The notes beneath the pieces were generated by a model, which did no database searches, was not told the DNA's origin, and worked only from the letters and a program-made list of their open reading frames with translations. 64,000 nucleotides of DNA, from the NCBI GenBank assembly GCA_035765775.1, contig DASTWV010000055.1:144756-208755 (forward strand), in the 5' to 3' direction. The position numbers and the translations under genes were made by a program. Shown piece by piece: positions 50,451 to 61,064 of the stretch. Origin of the DNA: Actinomycetota bacterium (lineage in GTDB: Bacteria; Actinomycetota; CADDZG01; JAHWKV01; JAOPZY01). The stretch's first letter is position 1. The number at the start of each line of letters is the position of its first letter.

Positions 50451-51397
50451 CCTTTGCCCGAGGGCGGCGCGCTGGGGGTCGCGGTGCCCGTCGTGGCCGG
50501 CGTGGCGGTCTGGGTCGGCGCCGGGATCGGGGCGTAACTGAGGAAGCTCTGCGCCATGTGCGTGAACACCGGCCCGAGCGCGTTCTCGCTGGCGCTGTCG
50601 CTGGGGGGCTGGATCTGCAGTAGCAGCTGCACGAAGCGGGTCCCGTCCAGCAGGTAGTAGCCGTCGAAGTACGTGGTGGGGTTGGTGAGCGGCGCGTCCC
50701 ACGTGAAGTGCCACCCGGGCAGGCCGCTGATCGCCACCGGGTTCTGGCTGACGATGTTCACGTCCTGGCCCAGGTTCTGCAGCAACGACGTCTTGAAGAT
50801 GCCCAGGTCGCTGGACCCGTAGATGGCGCCGGTCAACGGGACGAACTGGATCAGCACCACATCGTTGTTCGGGTAGGGCGACGGCGGACCGAGCACCAGG
50901 GCGACTTTGGGATCCGGGTGGCTGAGCACCCGGGTGGTCCAGTCGCTGGGCCGGTCCATGGTGAACTGGAACTGGTCGTTGCTGTACTGGAAGTAGGTCT
51001 CCCCCGTGGGGCTCGGCGTGGGGCTGGTGGCGGTCCCGGTGTTTACCTTCGTGGGGTGCTTGCCCAGCTTCGAGATGACCGTCGTCCCGCCCACCACCAG
51101 GGTGGCGAGGACGAGCACCGCCGCCAGGATGAGGCCCACCCGGGTGATCACTGCCCGTGGGCCCCCGCGCGCCGGTTTGGCCAGGCTGCCGATGCTGAGG
51201 CCCTTCCTGGGCGGGCCTGCAGGATCCGCCGGGGGCTGCGCAGGTGGGGAGTCGCTCACAGCCTTGTTTGACGGCGCGGGCGGGGCCTGCGGTTCCCCCA
51301 CTTCAGAGCTTGCCCCGTTGGTGGGCTCAACTCCCGGGTCGGGTGCCGGTTCTGAGGCCGGATCTGGGACGGGGGGCTCCTCGGGAGGGTCACTCAC
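50447..51397 (-). CDS. Single-pass protein with an acidic Pro-rich cytoplasmic part, function unknown
   Basis: 316 residues. The first 80 are Pro/Glu/Ser-rich and disordered, then one helix (RVGLILAAVLVLATLVVGG, about 86-104), then an extracellular globular region (about 130-280) with the PsbP/LpqN-like opening YSNDQFQFTMDRPSDW. It ends in a Thr/Pro/Ala tail. The globular part may be a lipid or solute-binding fold, but that is a guess. It overlaps the coxL end by 4 bp and follows the giant DUF255 fusion on the same strand by 49 bp. Confidence 0.68.
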
Positions 51398-51446
51398 CGG
51401 GTCATTATTGACGAAACCAGCCGAGCCGCAGGCGGAGCGTCGGTCT

Positions 51447-54400
51447 CTACCGCCAGCGCACCAACTCCGCCACCTGCTGCAGGTCGAAGGTGTCCAGCAG
51501 GTCCAGGGCGATGTCCCGAGCCCGGGGATCCGACCCGCCCACGATCCGGCTCAGGATCTGCTGGGCGTCCTTGCCCCAGCCCAGGATGGTGATCGCCCCG
51601 ACCTCACTGGCCACGAGGGCGGCGATGCAGGTGGTGACCTCGTAGGGCATGGCGTCCATCTCGGCCTTCAGGCGCTCCACCACCTTGCTGGTGTTCCCCA
51701 CCCGCCCGGTCAGGCTGAGCAGGGCGGACAGCTGGCGCACCGCCCACCCGGACTCGAAGCGCCCCGAGGCGAACCAGGCCCCGAACACGGCCAGCTCGTC
51801 GGCGTAGTGCGGCTCGGCAGCGGCAGCCCCGGCGGCCGCCACGCGGGATTCCCACAGTTTCATCAGCCGGCCGAGGATCTCGCCGGGCACCCGCTCGATC
51901 TCCTGATTGCCCAGCATCTGGCCGATGTACGACATCGCGTAGGCCCGGTGGTCCGCCGGAGCCCGGTCGAAGAAATCCCCCAGTGGGCTGCCCTGCAGCG
52001 GGATGCGGCCCCGCAGGTACAGGCCGATGAGATGCTCCACCAGTCCCTGCCGGGGACGGGTCAGCATCTCGTCCGGGGCGATGGAGTCGATGGCCCGACG
52101 GTAGTCGTCGGCGAGCAGGTCGAAGACCTGGTCGAAGACCGAGGTCCGGGCGACGTAGCTGTCCCAAGCCACACTGCGGGCGTCTGAACCGGCGCCGTCT
52201 TCCCCTTCGTCGTTGGCCTCGCCCGCGCCGAAGATGGCGTCCCGATGCCCGATGGCCCACGTGGGATCCAGCATCAGCAGCCAGGGGAACCACTGCCCGT
52301 ATGCCGCCCGCACCTCGGCGGCTCCGCCCGCGGCGAGGTGGGCCTCCAGGAGCACGCGCACCTCCGGCATCGTCTCCCAGCCGCTGCGGGCGATCTCCCT
52401 GCCCCGGGGGCCGCTCTCCACTTGCCGCCGGCGCCAGAGAGCGTAGCGAACGGCCGCCTGCAGGGCTTCGGCCGCCACCTCGGCATTGCCGGCGAGCACC
52501 TCGATGACCCCCCACGCCCGGTCGCCCAGTTCGTGGGGAAGCTCGACATCACCGGTGGTGAACCCCGCTCCCAGGGTGCGGGCGATGCCGGTGCGCAGGG
52601 CCACCGATCCCGACCGGGCCGCCTCCTCGAACAGCGCCAGCACCGGCTCCCAGGGGAAGGCGGAGCCCTGGCGGATCGCCTCCCGGAAGCCGGCGATAAC
52701 CGCCCGGAGGTAGGCGTCGGGCAGGGCAGCCAATTCCCCGGCGTGGACGGCAAAGGGCTCCGGCCCGGAGGTGACCACCTCCGCCAGCTTGATCTGGAAC
52801 CCGGCCTCGGTGGGTGCGCCGATGAGCCCGGGCGGGCGCCAGCGGCGGCAGAACACCACCAGCTCGGCGGCGGGGGCGGAGCGCAGCCACTCGGCCTGCT
52901 TGGGGGTGGTGAGGTCCACCGGCGGCTCCGAGGGCAGGAAGGCGAAGGCACCGTCCGGGGGCTCCGCCCCCGCCGCCTCCAAGGCATCCAGCCGGGTGGT
53001 CACCCAGCCGATCCGGAACGCCTCGGCGGCCTCCGCATCGTCCGGGTCGGCCGCCCAGCGCTCCGGCACCGGATCCCAGCGCGCAGGGGTGGGCCCGGCC
53101 CGGACGGCAGCCCGGATGCGCTCCCGCTCCTCCTCACTCAGGGCAGGGAACCGGCTCCGGGCCAGCAGGAGCCATTCCCGGCTGGTCACCGGGTCGTCCA
53201 GCAGGGCGACGTCCGCCAGGCGCTCGTCGGCCGCCGCGGGCGCGTCCTGGGGGAAGGCCGCCAGCAGGTGGAGCGCGAGGCGCCGGAAGATCGCCCACCC
53301 GCGGGTTTCCAGCCGGGCGCACAGCTCGGAGAGCATGCCGGGGTTCTCCCGGGCGGCCAACTCAGCTGCGTCCCGCAGGGCGGTGACCAGCGGGGAGCGC
53401 ACGGTGCGGTCGAGGTTGCGGGGGTCCTCGTTGATGGCCGGCCGCCACAGATGCGACCCGTCCGGCCCCGGAACCGGGTCGGGTTCGGTGGTCGAGAGCA
53501 CGAGGGCGCTGGCGACGACGTCGGCCAGCAGGTCGAGCGCGGCCAGAGGGGCAGCGGCGGTCACTGCGGGCATGTGCTCCTTCAGAATGTCCACGTAGTC
53601 GAAGGCACTGAAGCGGGCGCAGGGCTGCGGCCGCGCCGGGAGCCCCTCCTCGGCCGCCGCCCCCCGGGGAGGCGGGGCGGTGTCTGCCAGGAGCTCCAGG
53701 AGCACCCGGGCGAGGGCGATCGCCGCATCGGGCCGGCCCCCTTTGGCCAGCGCCGCCATCAGGGCACCCAGCTTCTTGGGCAGCATCACGTGGTAAGGCG
53801 ACGAGCGCAGCCACCCTTCGGCCCGGGCCGCCAGGTCGGCTGCCAAGTCGGGGGGCAGGGCGAGCGCCGCGTCGGTCAGATCTTCTTGGACCAGGGAATT
53901 GTCCGTGTCCGGGATGGCCAACGCCACCCGGTGGACGGCGAACGGGTCCACCCCCGCCATCTTGGCCAGGTACTTCGAGTCCGGCCAGGGCGGGGCGCCG
54001 GAGACCCCGGGCAGGTAGTGGTCAATCAGGCCCGGCGGGTTCCGGAAGAAGCCCTGCTCGTGCAGCGGGTCGATCCACCGGGGGTTGTCGAGGCGCTCCA
54101 GGAGTGTGATCCGCTGCAAGGTGGACCCTCCCAGGGCGGCGGCCCGGGCCAACTGCTCGGGCGTGGGCAACCCGGGCTGGTGGAGCTGGCGGGCGAGCTC
54201 GTCGGGATCGGAGGTGGGCCGCCGGCACGCACCGCGCTCGCACACGTAGGCGATGGCCCCTTCCGCTGGTTCGGGACGGCCGGCCAGAAGGGGGGAGGCG
54301 ATGCCGGGTTCGCCCGGCGCCCGGCCCACCAGCACCCGGTTGGGGATGAACCGGGCTTCGACGACCCGCCGGAGCGGGGTGGCATCCGGTCCGACCAGAA

Positions 54401-56213
54401 CGATCTCCCGGGGGCCGGCGAGGTGGTAGTCCAGGGCGGCGTAGAGCATGGCGCACCCCTGGGGCGCCCCGGCCATGACCGGCTGCGCCGCCTCCAGGAT
54501 CTCGACGCCCAGACGCTCCAGGCCGGCATCGCCCAGCACCGTGCCGAGGCGCTGCAGGACCAGCGAGGCCACGCCGTTGGCCGAGGGCGTCACCCCGTCG
54601 ATCAAGTCCTTGCGGCGCAGCACCAGTGCCTCACCGTCGTCGGGGGTGGAGAAGATCCCAGCGATGCCCTCGGGACTGGTGTCCGGACTGGCGTCGGGGC
54701 TGGCGTCGGCGAAGTGGGCCACCAGGTACCGGGCGAGACCTTCGCAGGCCTCGAGCCAGCGGCTTTCGAAGGTTGCCTCCCAGAGCGCGAACAGGCCGTC
54801 GGCCAGGTAGGCATAGTCCTCGGCCAGGCCGGTCCCCGCCGGGTTGCCCCCGGTGGCGAGGTGGAACAGGCCCCCGGTGTTGGTCCGGGCACGGTCGAGG
54901 AGGAATGCCGCCGCCGTGCGGGCGGCTTCGACGAGGTCCGGACGGTCAAAGGCCCGCCCGGCCTCGGCCAGTGCCCCGATGGCCAAGCCGTTCCACGACG
55001 TGAGGATCATCCGGTCCACGGCCGGTCGGGGACGGCGGGAGCGGGCCTCACGCAGGGCCGCTCGCCCGCCCTCGGGAGGGACGTCGCCTGCGGCGCTGAG
55101 GACCAGGGTGTCCCCGGCGGGGCCCCCGGTGGGACGGGCGGGGTTCCACGGCGCGGTCCCGGTGAAGAAGGCCGCCGCCTCGGGCGCGACCTCATGGACC
55201 TCGGCGGGATCCCAGCGGTAGAAGGCACCGTCGGCGGGGGTTCCGTCAGCGGTGAGCGACTCGGCGTCCTCACCGGCGAAGAAGGCCCCCTCGGGCGAGC
55301 GGAGGTCGTTCACCAGGTAGTCCAGGGTCTCCAGGGCCACCCGCCGGAACAGCGGGTCCGGCCGGGACTGCCAGGCGTGGGTGTACGCCCGGGCCAGGAG
55401 GGCGTTGTCGTGCAGCAACTTCTCGAAGTGCGGCTCAGCCCAGGCTTCGTCGCTGGCGTAGCGGTGGAACCCACCCCCGAGCTGGTCGTAGATCCCGCCC
55501 CGGGCCATGCGGCGCAGGGTGAGGTCGGCGGCGCCGTGCGCCCCACCCGGGCCCCGGACCGCGGCTCGCAGCATCAGGTCGGCCATGCAGGGCTGGGGGA
55601 ACTTGGGGGCCTCGCCGAAGCCACCGTGCACCAGGTCAGCGGTGGACTGGATGGCCAGGATGCCTTTGTCCCAGAGCTCCTGGCTCAGCGCCCTGCGCTC
55701 GGACAGCGCCGCATCCCGGGCCCGCATCTTCGCCACGACATCGTCCGCCTGGTGGTCCAGCTGCGCCCGGCTGTCCTGCCATTCGTCGGTGACCGACTCC
55801 AGCACTGCCCCGAACGACGGCAGCTCATCCCGGGCCGACGGCGGGAAGTAGGTGCCCCCGAAGAAGAGCTTGCGCTGGGGGGTGAGGAAGATGTTCATCG
55901 GCCAGCCGGCGTCGCCCATCAGGGTCTGCAGGGCCTCGAGGTAGGCGGAATCCAGGTCCGGACGCTCTTCCCGGTCCACCAGGATGGCAATGAAACTGGC
56001 GTTCAGGCGCTTGGCGATCTCCGGATCGGCGAACGACTCCCGGTGCATGACATGGCACCAATGGCAGCTGGCGTAGCCGATGGAGACGAAGACCGGCTTG
56101 TCCTCTGCCACGGCTCGGCTCCATGCCTCTTCCCCCCAGGGGTACCAGTCCACGGGATCCTCGGCGTGCTGCAGAAGGAAGGGGCTGGTCTCACGTGCGA
56201 GTCGGTTGGGCAT
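51447..56213 (-). CDS. Giant chimera: DUF255 thioredoxin/epimerase-like protein fused to a ~900-residue helical solenoid-like region
   Basis: 1588 residues in one uninterrupted frame. Residues 1 to about 675 are a complete YyaL-type protein: CHWC with Cys50 and Cys53, [30 protein letters not shown] and [12 protein letters not shown], ending at [19 protein letters not shown] exactly where the 680-residue paralogue at 3309-5351 stops. Residues about 690-1588 are new, helical, Leu/Ala-rich and repetitive. They open with a pattern ([44 protein letters not shown]) that reminds me of solenoid sensor regions of large bacterial NTPase and defence proteins. No NTPase motif is visible. Its ribosome site is AGGAG ten bases before ATG. 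Function unknown; a redox or sugar-modifying module joined to a sensing scaffold is the inference. Confidence 0.85.
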   Translation of the reverse strand: MPNRLARETSPFLLQHAEDPVDWYPWGEEAWSRAVAEDKPVFVSIGYASCHWCHVMHRESFADPEIAKRLNASFIAILVDREERPDLDSAYLEALQTLMGDAGWPMNIFLTPQRKLFFGGTYFPPSARDELPSFGAVLESVTDEWQDSRAQLDHQADDVVAKMRARDAALSERRALSQELWDKGILAIQSTADLVHGGFGEAPKFPQPCMADLMLRAAVRGPGGAHGAADLTLRRMARGGIYDQLGGGFHRYASDEAWAEPHFEKLLHDNALLARAYTHAWQSRPDPLFRRVALETLDYLVNDLRSPEGAFFAGEDAESLTADGTPADGAFYRWDPAEVHEVAPEAAAFFTGTAPWNPARPTGGPAGDTLVLSAAGDVPPEGGRAALREARSRRPRPAVDRMILTSWNGLAIGALAEAGRAFDRPDLVEAARTAAAFLLDRARTNTGGLFHLATGGNPAGTGLAEDYAYLADGLFALWEATFESRWLEACEGLARYLVAHFADASPDASPDTSPEGIAGIFSTPDDGEALVLRRKDLIDGVTPSANGVASLVLQRLGTVLGDAGLERLGVEILEAAQPVMAGAPQGCAMLYAALDYHLAGPREIVLVGPDATPLRRVVEARFIPNRVLVGRAPGEPGIASPLLAGRPEPAEGAIAYVCERGACRRPTSDPDELARQLHQPGLPTPEQLARAAALGGSTLQRITLLERLDNPRWIDPLHEQGFFRNPPGLIDHYLPGVSGAPPWPDSKYLAKMAGVDPFAVHRVALAIPDTDNSLVQEDLTDAALALPPDLAADLAARAEGWLRSSPYHVMLPKKLGALMAALAKGGRPDAAIALARVLLELLADTAPPPRGAAAEEGLPARPQPCARFSAFDYVDILKEHMPAVTAAAPLAALDLLADVVASALVLSTTEPDPVPGPDGSHLWRPAINEDPRNLDRTVRSPLVTALRDAAELAARENPGMLSELCARLETRGWAIFRRLALHLLAAFPQDAPAAADERLADVALLDDPVTSREWLLLARSRFPALSEEERERIRAAVRAGPTPARWDPVPERWAADPDDAEAAEAFRIGWVTTRLDALEAAGAEPPDGAFAFLPSEPPVDLTTPKQAEWLRSAPAAELVVFCRRWRPPGLIGAPTEAGFQIKLAEVVTSGPEPFAVHAGELAALPDAYLRAVIAGFREAIRQGSAFPWEPVLALFEEAARSGSVALRTGIARTLGAGFTTGDVELPHELGDRAWGVIEVLAGNAEVAAEALQAAVRYALWRRRQVESGPRGREIARSGWETMPEVRVLLEAHLAAGGAAEVRAAYGQWFPWLLMLDPTWAIGHRDAIFGAGEANDEGEDGAGSDARSVAWDSYVARTSVFDQVFDLLADDYRRAIDSIAPDEMLTRPRQGLVEHLIGLYLRGRIPLQGSPLGDFFDRAPADHRAYAMSYIGQMLGNQEIERVPGEILGRLMKLWESRVAAAGAAAAEPHYADELAVFGAWFASGRFESGWAVRQLSALLSLTGRVGNTSKVVERLKAEMDAMPYEVTTCIAALVASEVGAITILGWGKDAQQILSRIVGGSDPRARDIALDLLDTFDLQQVAELVRWR

Positions 56214-56379
56214 GGCGGCGGATACTCCTGGGCTTGTCCACGGCGGGCCGGGAATGGCGATCGCGGGAGGCGCGACCCTTCCATGCTATCCAGCATTCTC
56301 CGCTGCGAGGAACCCAGGCGACCCCAGCAGCCCGGTGACGGATTCCTCGAGCCGAAGGCCGGCCATGCCGCAGCCCACG

Positions 56380-56661
56380 TCAAGATGACGGCTTCCGCCG
56401 GCGGTGCGCCGCACCCCGCTGCCCCACCGCGATCTTCGCCCGGTCCAGCGTGGAGCGCACCGCCGCCTCCCACACCGGGCGAACAATCCTGGCGCCGTAG
56501 ATCCGTCCGAGCACCCACAGGTCCGCGCCCAGTTCCCCCCGGTACGTCAGGGTCGATGTGGCGCCCTCCCCGGTCGGGGCGAGGACGAACTCCTCGAGCA
56601 CGTGGGGGACGGGTCCCGCCAGCAGGCAGAAGCAGATGCGCTCCGGGGGCTCGAAGCGCAC
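56380..56661 (-). pseudogene. N-terminally truncated SRPBCC (CoxG/polyketide-cyclase-like) remnant
   Basis: From GTG 56661 the frame encodes about 93 residues (RFEPPERICFCLLAGPVPH, TSTLTYRGELGADLW, then a long helix). They match only the last 60 percent of an SRPBCC domain; the first 50-60 residues are missing because a TGA and the neighbouring CBS gene lie directly upstream. It may be a degraded copy of a CoxG-type protein, since CO dehydrogenase genes are near. A short functional protein is possible but less likely. Confidence 0.5.
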
Positions 56662-56730
56662 GGCCCCGACATGCGCCCCAGGTAGGGTGCCGCGCCCGCC
56701 CGCGGGTGCGCCCCGCCATCAACGGGGGAG

Positions 56731-57483
56731 TCAGCCGTCGCCGGGATCCCGACTCGGGGGGCCGTCCGCAAGTGCGGCCGCGGCATCGCCGCGCCGGACC
56801 AGGCCCACCAGCTTGCCGTCCGAGGTGGTGATGCAAACGTTGGGCAACCTCCGCTCCTGCATGACTCGGGCAAGCTCGGCGGCGCGCCTATGGGGCCGGA
56901 AGGTGCTCGGGCCGGGCCGCATCGCCTGCTCGGCGGTCCGGGAGGGATCGCCGGCGAGCTCGGCCGCCCGCAGCAAGCCCAGGACGACCTGCTCGCCGTT
57001 GAGCACCACGCAGGCGTCCCACCCCTGCGCCCGCACGCGCCCGGCCACTTCCCCCAAGGGATCGCCCAGGCCGCAGGTAGGCACGTCCCGGCGGGCTAGG
57101 CCGCCGCCCCGGGGCTGCGCCGCCCCCGTCCCCTCGGTCGCCAGCCCGGCCGCCATCCAGTCGAGCTTGCCGGCGGCATAGTCGTAGACCTGGGAAAAAC
57201 CGAGGCTTTCGAGCCGCCACGCGGCCCGCGGGCTCAAGTCTCAGGCGCCATCCCAGCAATAGACGACCACCGCCCGGGCGGGGTCGAGCTGCGTGGCGGC
57301 CTCGGCCTCGATCCGGCGCAGGGGCAGGTTGACCGCGCCCGGCAGGTGGTCCTCCTCGTACTCGCGGGCGGGCAGGACCTCCACCAGCTGCGCCCCGGCT
57401 GCTGCCAGGCGGAGGACCTCCTGCCGGTCGATGCTAGCCGGCACGGCCCACCGCACCCGATGGCAGCCGGCAACCGGTTTCAA
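56731..57483 (-). CDS. Rhodanese-CBS protein with an in-frame TGA at the conserved second cysteine (selenoprotein candidate)
   Basis: One frame from TTG 57483 to TGA 56731 is interrupted only by TGA at 57243-57241 (codon 81). Before it lies a rhodanese half (VEVLPAREYEEDHLPGAVNLPL, ending VVVYCWDGA). After it come DLSPRAAWRLESLGF, YDYAAGKLDW and then a CBS pair (about 115-235). The family pattern is YCxxxxCxxxxxAAxxLxxLGF, and the TGA falls exactly on the second Cys. A hairpin matching bacterial SECIS geometry follows. This could be selenocysteine. Alternatively it is a nonsense mutation, which is credible because neighbouring ORFs also look damaged. The start codon is uncertain; GTG codons nine or more residues in are alternatives. 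Confidence 0.6.
57211..57243 (-). promoter_or_regulatory. Possible bacterial SECIS element after the TGA
   Basis: On the minus strand, 20 bases after TGA a GUG loop is closed by GGGCCGC and GCGGCTC (seven pairs, one G-U). The loop has G in first place, and its distance from the UGA is inside the 16-37 base range described for bSECIS. Stems of this sort also arise by chance in GC-rich DNA. Confidence 0.35.
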
Positions 57484-57495
57484 CCGCGGTACGGG

Positions 57496-57672
57496 CTAGT
57501 GCAGCAGGGTGTGCGCCGCGGCAGCCGCCGCCGAGACCACACCCCAGACCACCGCGACCGCGATGGCGATCCGGGTGGAGGCTCACAGGCCCCGCCAAGG
57601 CGCCAACAGCCGGCGGCCCATCCCGCCGCGGGTCCCGCCGCCTACCGCCGTTCTGCAAGATCTTCCAGCCAT
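57496..57672 (-). pseudogene. Small membrane protein ORF with an in-frame TGA
   Basis: ATG 57672 follows a good ribosome site (GGAAGGGGTGAGCA). The frame runs 29 codons to a TGA (57585-57583) and then continues for 28 codons with a natural-looking membrane helix (RIAIAVAVVWGVVSAAAAAH) before TAG at 57496. The TGA could be a CGA (Arg) changed by one transition. Weak by itself, but it sits between the TGA-containing rhodanese gene and a frameshifted cupredoxin. Confidence 0.3.
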
Positions 57673-57689
57673 TGCTCACCCCTTCCGTG

Positions 57690-58020
57690 CGGGCCGATCG
57701 CTGCCCGGCGATGACGCCGGCCGTCCCGGCGGACCGGTGATGCATGCACAAGAACGCCACCGGCTGGGCGCCAAGGCGAGCATGCACCTCTACGCTGGCC
57801 CCGGGAGACAGGTCGGTATCGATTCCCTGGGCGGCCACGGAGACGCTGCGGGAGAGTCCGGCCGACGTTGTGCACACGTAGGGTGACGGTACCCGTTGCC
57901 AGGCCACTCACACAGCGGGGGGCGAAGACGACGTCCCCCGCCTCGATCGAGGTGGACCTTACGGCTCCGGGCGCGGCCCCGTGGTTGGTCAGGGGGAGGG
58001 AGCCCGCTGTCAACTCTGGA
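57690..58020 (-). pseudogene. Frameshifted cupredoxin-like remnant
   Basis: One frame reads LTAGSLPLTNHG ... GTVTLRVHNVG up to about 57865. Another frame then continues SRSVSVAAQGIDTDLSPGAS and VAFLCMHHRSAGTAGVIAG. Spliced together they resemble a cupredoxin (beta-strand N-x-G, L-x-P-G, F-x-C-x-x-H-x-x-x-G). The Met ligand is replaced by Thr and no start codon with a ribosome site is present. Probably a decayed copper-protein gene; a sequencing indel is the alternative. Confidence 0.4.
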
Positions 58021-58120
58021 CCCGGCGATCGGTGCCGCGTGGTTGCCCACCGGGAGGGCGATGAGCGTGTGGGTCGAGGTTGAGGTGCCCGTGGCCGTAG
58101 GCAGAGGTGGCTGCGTGGCG

Positions 58121-58155
58121 CAAAACAAAGGCGGGCGGCCCGGAGGCCGCCCGCC
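58121..58155 (-). terminator. Rho-independent terminator of the 58172-58420 gene
   Basis: GGCGGGCGGCC and GGCCGCCCGCC pair perfectly over 11 bp with a 4-base loop. On the minus strand the stem is followed by TTTGTTTTG. It starts 16 bp after the stop codon of the small gene. This is the only textbook terminator in the window. Confidence 0.88.
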
Positions 58156-58171
58156 CACGAAACGAGAAGTG

Positions 58172-58420
58172 CTAGTTGATGGTGTCGTAGTTCCGGCGGT
58201 TGTACACCGAAGCCTGCTGGTAGCTGGTAGTCCGCTCCCGGTTGACGAACTTGGCCCGGCCACCCATCTCCACCGGGTAGCACGTGGTCTTCAGGAGGTC
58301 GCTGACAGCCGACGGCCCGGCCACATGGCCCTGGTTGTAGCCGTAGTCCGGGATCGTAGCTGACGCCTCAACCGACAGCGGCTCGCCCGATCCGCCACCG
58401 CCCCGCCTGAACAGTCCCAT
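58172..58420 (-). CDS. 82-residue soluble protein, function unknown
   Basis: It begins MGLFRRGGGGSGEPLSVEAS and ends YQQASVYNRRNYDTIN, is Gly- and Tyr-rich and has no membrane helix or recognised motif. It is clearly expressed: ideal ribosome site AGGAGGTG, a sigma-A-type promoter (TTGACC-17-TACAGT) and a strong terminator make it a complete single-gene unit. One cysteine (TTCYPVEMGG). I recognise no family. Confidence 0.75.
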   Translation of the reverse strand: MGLFRRGGGGSGEPLSVEASATIPDYGYNQGHVAGPSAVSDLLKTTCYPVEMGGRAKFVNRERTTSYQQASVYNRRNYDTIN

Positions 58421-58477
58421 CCTGCACCTCCTGAGAGTGATGCGTGAGTACTGAAACCTACCTAGTCCTGCGCTGCC

Positions 58478-58506
58478 ACTGTACTGCCACCCGGGGTTCT
58501 GGTCAA
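58478..58506 (-). promoter_or_regulatory. Sigma-A-type promoter of the 82-residue protein gene
   Basis: On the minus strand TTGACC (58506-58501) and TACAGT (58483-58478) are 17 bp apart, the same -10 sequence as at the Clp-N promoter. Predicted start near 58471, giving a leader of about 50 bases. Confidence 0.65.
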
Positions 58507-58534
58507 CGCGAGCCCCGGCGGGCGGGGCCGGCTG

Positions 58535-58942
58535 CTAGTCCACCTCCATGTCCTCGTCGTTCGGCCCGGGCAGACCACCTTCCCGTGTGTTGGCGATGAG
58601 GTCGCTGACACTCTGGCCCGGGTTCAGCATCTTGCCTTCCCGCTCCATGGTCTTCTTCCAGGCCGCCGAGAGACGCTGCCCGGCGGCGTGCGTGTTGTGG
58701 GTGGCCTCGTTCTCCTCGGCGAAGGTGTCCAAGCCGCCGAAACCGATGCCCCCCATGGCGGATTCCATGGTGGCCCGGCCGATGGAGGCCTCGCGGTCGG
58801 CGCGGTCCTCGCCCATGAAGAACGCCGCCTCACGCCCGGTAGCGCCCCACAGATTGCGCAATGCGGAGAGCGCGTTGGCGCCCTCCTTCGGCAGCTTTGA
58901 CGTGGCGTCCTTGCTGGCCTCGTCGTCCTCGTTCGACCTCAT
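58535..58942 (-). CDS. 135-residue acidic soluble protein, function unknown
   Basis: It begins MRSNEDDEASKDATSKLPKEG. The middle (NLWGATGREAAFFMGEDRADREASIGRATMES) is helical and charged, and it ends NDEDMEVD. No membrane segment, signal or known motif. The ATG has GGAGG eight bases upstream. It lies upstream of the 82-residue gene on the same strand, but that gene has its own promoter. I do not recognise it. Confidence 0.65.
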   Translation of the reverse strand: MRSNEDDEASKDATSKLPKEGANALSALRNLWGATGREAAFFMGEDRADREASIGRATMESAMGGIGFGGLDTFAEENEATHNTHAAGQRLSAAWKKTMEREGKMLNPGQSVSDLIANTREGGLPGPNDEDMEVD

Positions 58943-59016
58943 AGCCCGACCTCCGCCGACTCGTGGTCCAATCGGAACCCGCTTGAACCCAGACTAAACG
59001 CTGTTGAGATTTGCCT

Positions 59017-59640
<624 letters not shown>

Positions 59641-59782
59641 GCAACCCTCCTTCGATTTGGCCGGTCAAGAGGTACCGGCAGCGAGCGGTCGATTCCCAAA
59701 CTGTGCAGGCAACCTAACTACTTACCCATCTGGGGGCGATCCCACTGGGGCCACCCCGGAATCGGCACTCTACCCCGTGCGC

Positions 59783-61039
59783 TCAGGCCTCCCCGTCCAG
59801 CAGGCGGCGGTCGCGGAACAGGATGACGCGGACCTCGTCGCCCGCCCGGGCCACCGCCGTTCCCGCCGGGATCACCGCCAGCCCGTTGGCCCGGGACACC
59901 GTAGCCAGCAGGTGCGACGCCGGCGGACCGGTGGGCCGCGCCCGCCAGGCGCCCGCCTCGCCCGTCACCCGCACCCGGCTGTAGCGGGTCTTCTCCGCCG
60001 GGCCGGCGACGTCCTCTTCCAGAACCGCGGTCAACTCGGGCCGGGTGATCGAGCTGTGGCCCATCATGGTGAGGAGAGCCGGGCGGATGAAGAGCTCGTA
60101 GGACACGAACACCGACACCGGGTTGCCGGGGAGGCCGAAGAAGGGCTTGCCCTCCACCAGTCCGAAGGCCTGCGGGGCGCCCGGCTGCATCGACACCTTG
60201 TAGCGCTCGATGGTGCCCATGCCCTCGAGGATCCGCTTGACCACGTCGCGCTGGCCCACCGAGACCCCGCCCGAGGTGATCACCACATCGGCGTTGGCCA
60301 GCCCCTCCAGCATCGCGGCCCGCAGGCGGTCCTCGTCGTCCTCCACGATCCCCAGGCGCTGGGGGAGGGCACCGGCCTCGGCGAGGTTGCCCCACAGGGT
60401 GAACGAGTTGGCGTCGGCAATCTGGCCGTACTTTGTGGGTGCTCCGGGCTCGACCAGCTCGTCGCCGGTGGACAGCACCGCCACCCGGACGCGGGGATGC
60501 ACCAGCGCGGTGGCGTGCCCGGCGCTGGACAGGACGCCCAGTTCGGCACCCAGGAGGCGGCGCCCGGCGGCCACCACGACGTCGCCCCGGTGCAGGTCCT
60601 GGCCGACCGGCCGGACGTACGAACCCTCGGTGAACTCCTTCAGGACCGAGACGCGGTCGCCCTCCTCGATGCACTCCTCGATGGGGGCGATGCAGTCGGC
60701 TCCCTCCGGGACCGGGGCCCCGGTGGCGATCCAGATGGCGGTGCCGGTCTCCACCCGCTCGGTAGGTGGATGGCCGATGGGGGCGTCGCCGATCTTGCGC
60801 AGGGTGACGGGCGAGCCGGCGGACGCCCCGGCGAGGTCCGCGGCCCGCACGGCGTAGCCGTCCATCGACGACGACGGGAACGTGGGGACGTCGAAGCCGG
60901 CGGTCACGTCCTCGGCCAGCACACAGCCCCACGCCTCCACCAGCGGGAGCGCCACCGGAGGCAGCGGCTTGACGGCGTCGAGGATCCGGCGCTGCGCCTC
61001 CTCGGGGGTGCGCAGCGAGCGCCGCTCGTCCATTTCCAT
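59783..61039 (-). CDS. moeA: Molybdopterin molybdenumtransferase MoeA
   Basis: 418 residues from ATG 61039 (61033 also possible). FPSSSMDGYAVRAAD, GAPVPEGADCIAPIEE, VAVLSTGDELVEPG, DVVITSGGVSVGQRD and FFGLPGNPVSVFVSYELFIRP are classic MoeA motifs. It inserts molybdate into adenylylated molybdopterin to make Moco. It follows the MoaD-MoaE gene by 25 bp in an operon with the MogA-XdhC fusion, which makes the adenylylated intermediate. Confidence 0.93.
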   Translation of the reverse strand: MEMDERRSLRTPEEAQRRILDAVKPLPPVALPLVEAWGCVLAEDVTAGFDVPTFPSSSMDGYAVRAADLAGASAGSPVTLRKIGDAPIGHPPTERVETGTAIWIATGAPVPEGADCIAPIEECIEEGDRVSVLKEFTEGSYVRPVGQDLHRGDVVVAAGRRLLGAELGVLSSAGHATALVHPRVRVAVLSTGDELVEPGAPTKYGQIADANSFTLWGNLAEAGALPQRLGIVEDDEDRLRAAMLEGLANADVVITSGGVSVGQRDVVKRILEGMGTIERYKVSMQPGAPQAFGLVEGKPFFGLPGNPVSVFVSYELFIRPALLTMMGHSSITRPELTAVLEEDVAGPAEKTRYSRVRVTGEAGAWRARPTGPPASHLLATVSRANGLAVIPAGTAVARAGDEVRVILFRDRRLLDGEA

Positions 61040-61064
61040 CAACCCGCTCACTCCATCAACCCGC

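Noticed and set aside
52245..56831. A 1528-codon open frame on the plus strand opposite the DUF255 fusion
   Set aside because: Its translation is low-complexity Gly/Arg/Pro/His sequence without family motifs; it is a shadow caused by high GC in the real gene on the minus strand.
57642..58283. A 213-codon minus-strand frame across the terminator at 58121-58155
   Set aside because: It reads through a strong terminator and only its middle part resembles cupredoxin sequence, so it is treated as part of a frameshifted remnant.
59641..59782. Full DtxR/IdeR iron box upstream of superoxide dismutase
   Set aside because: Only one half (TTAGGTT) matches; the other half is too divergent to call.
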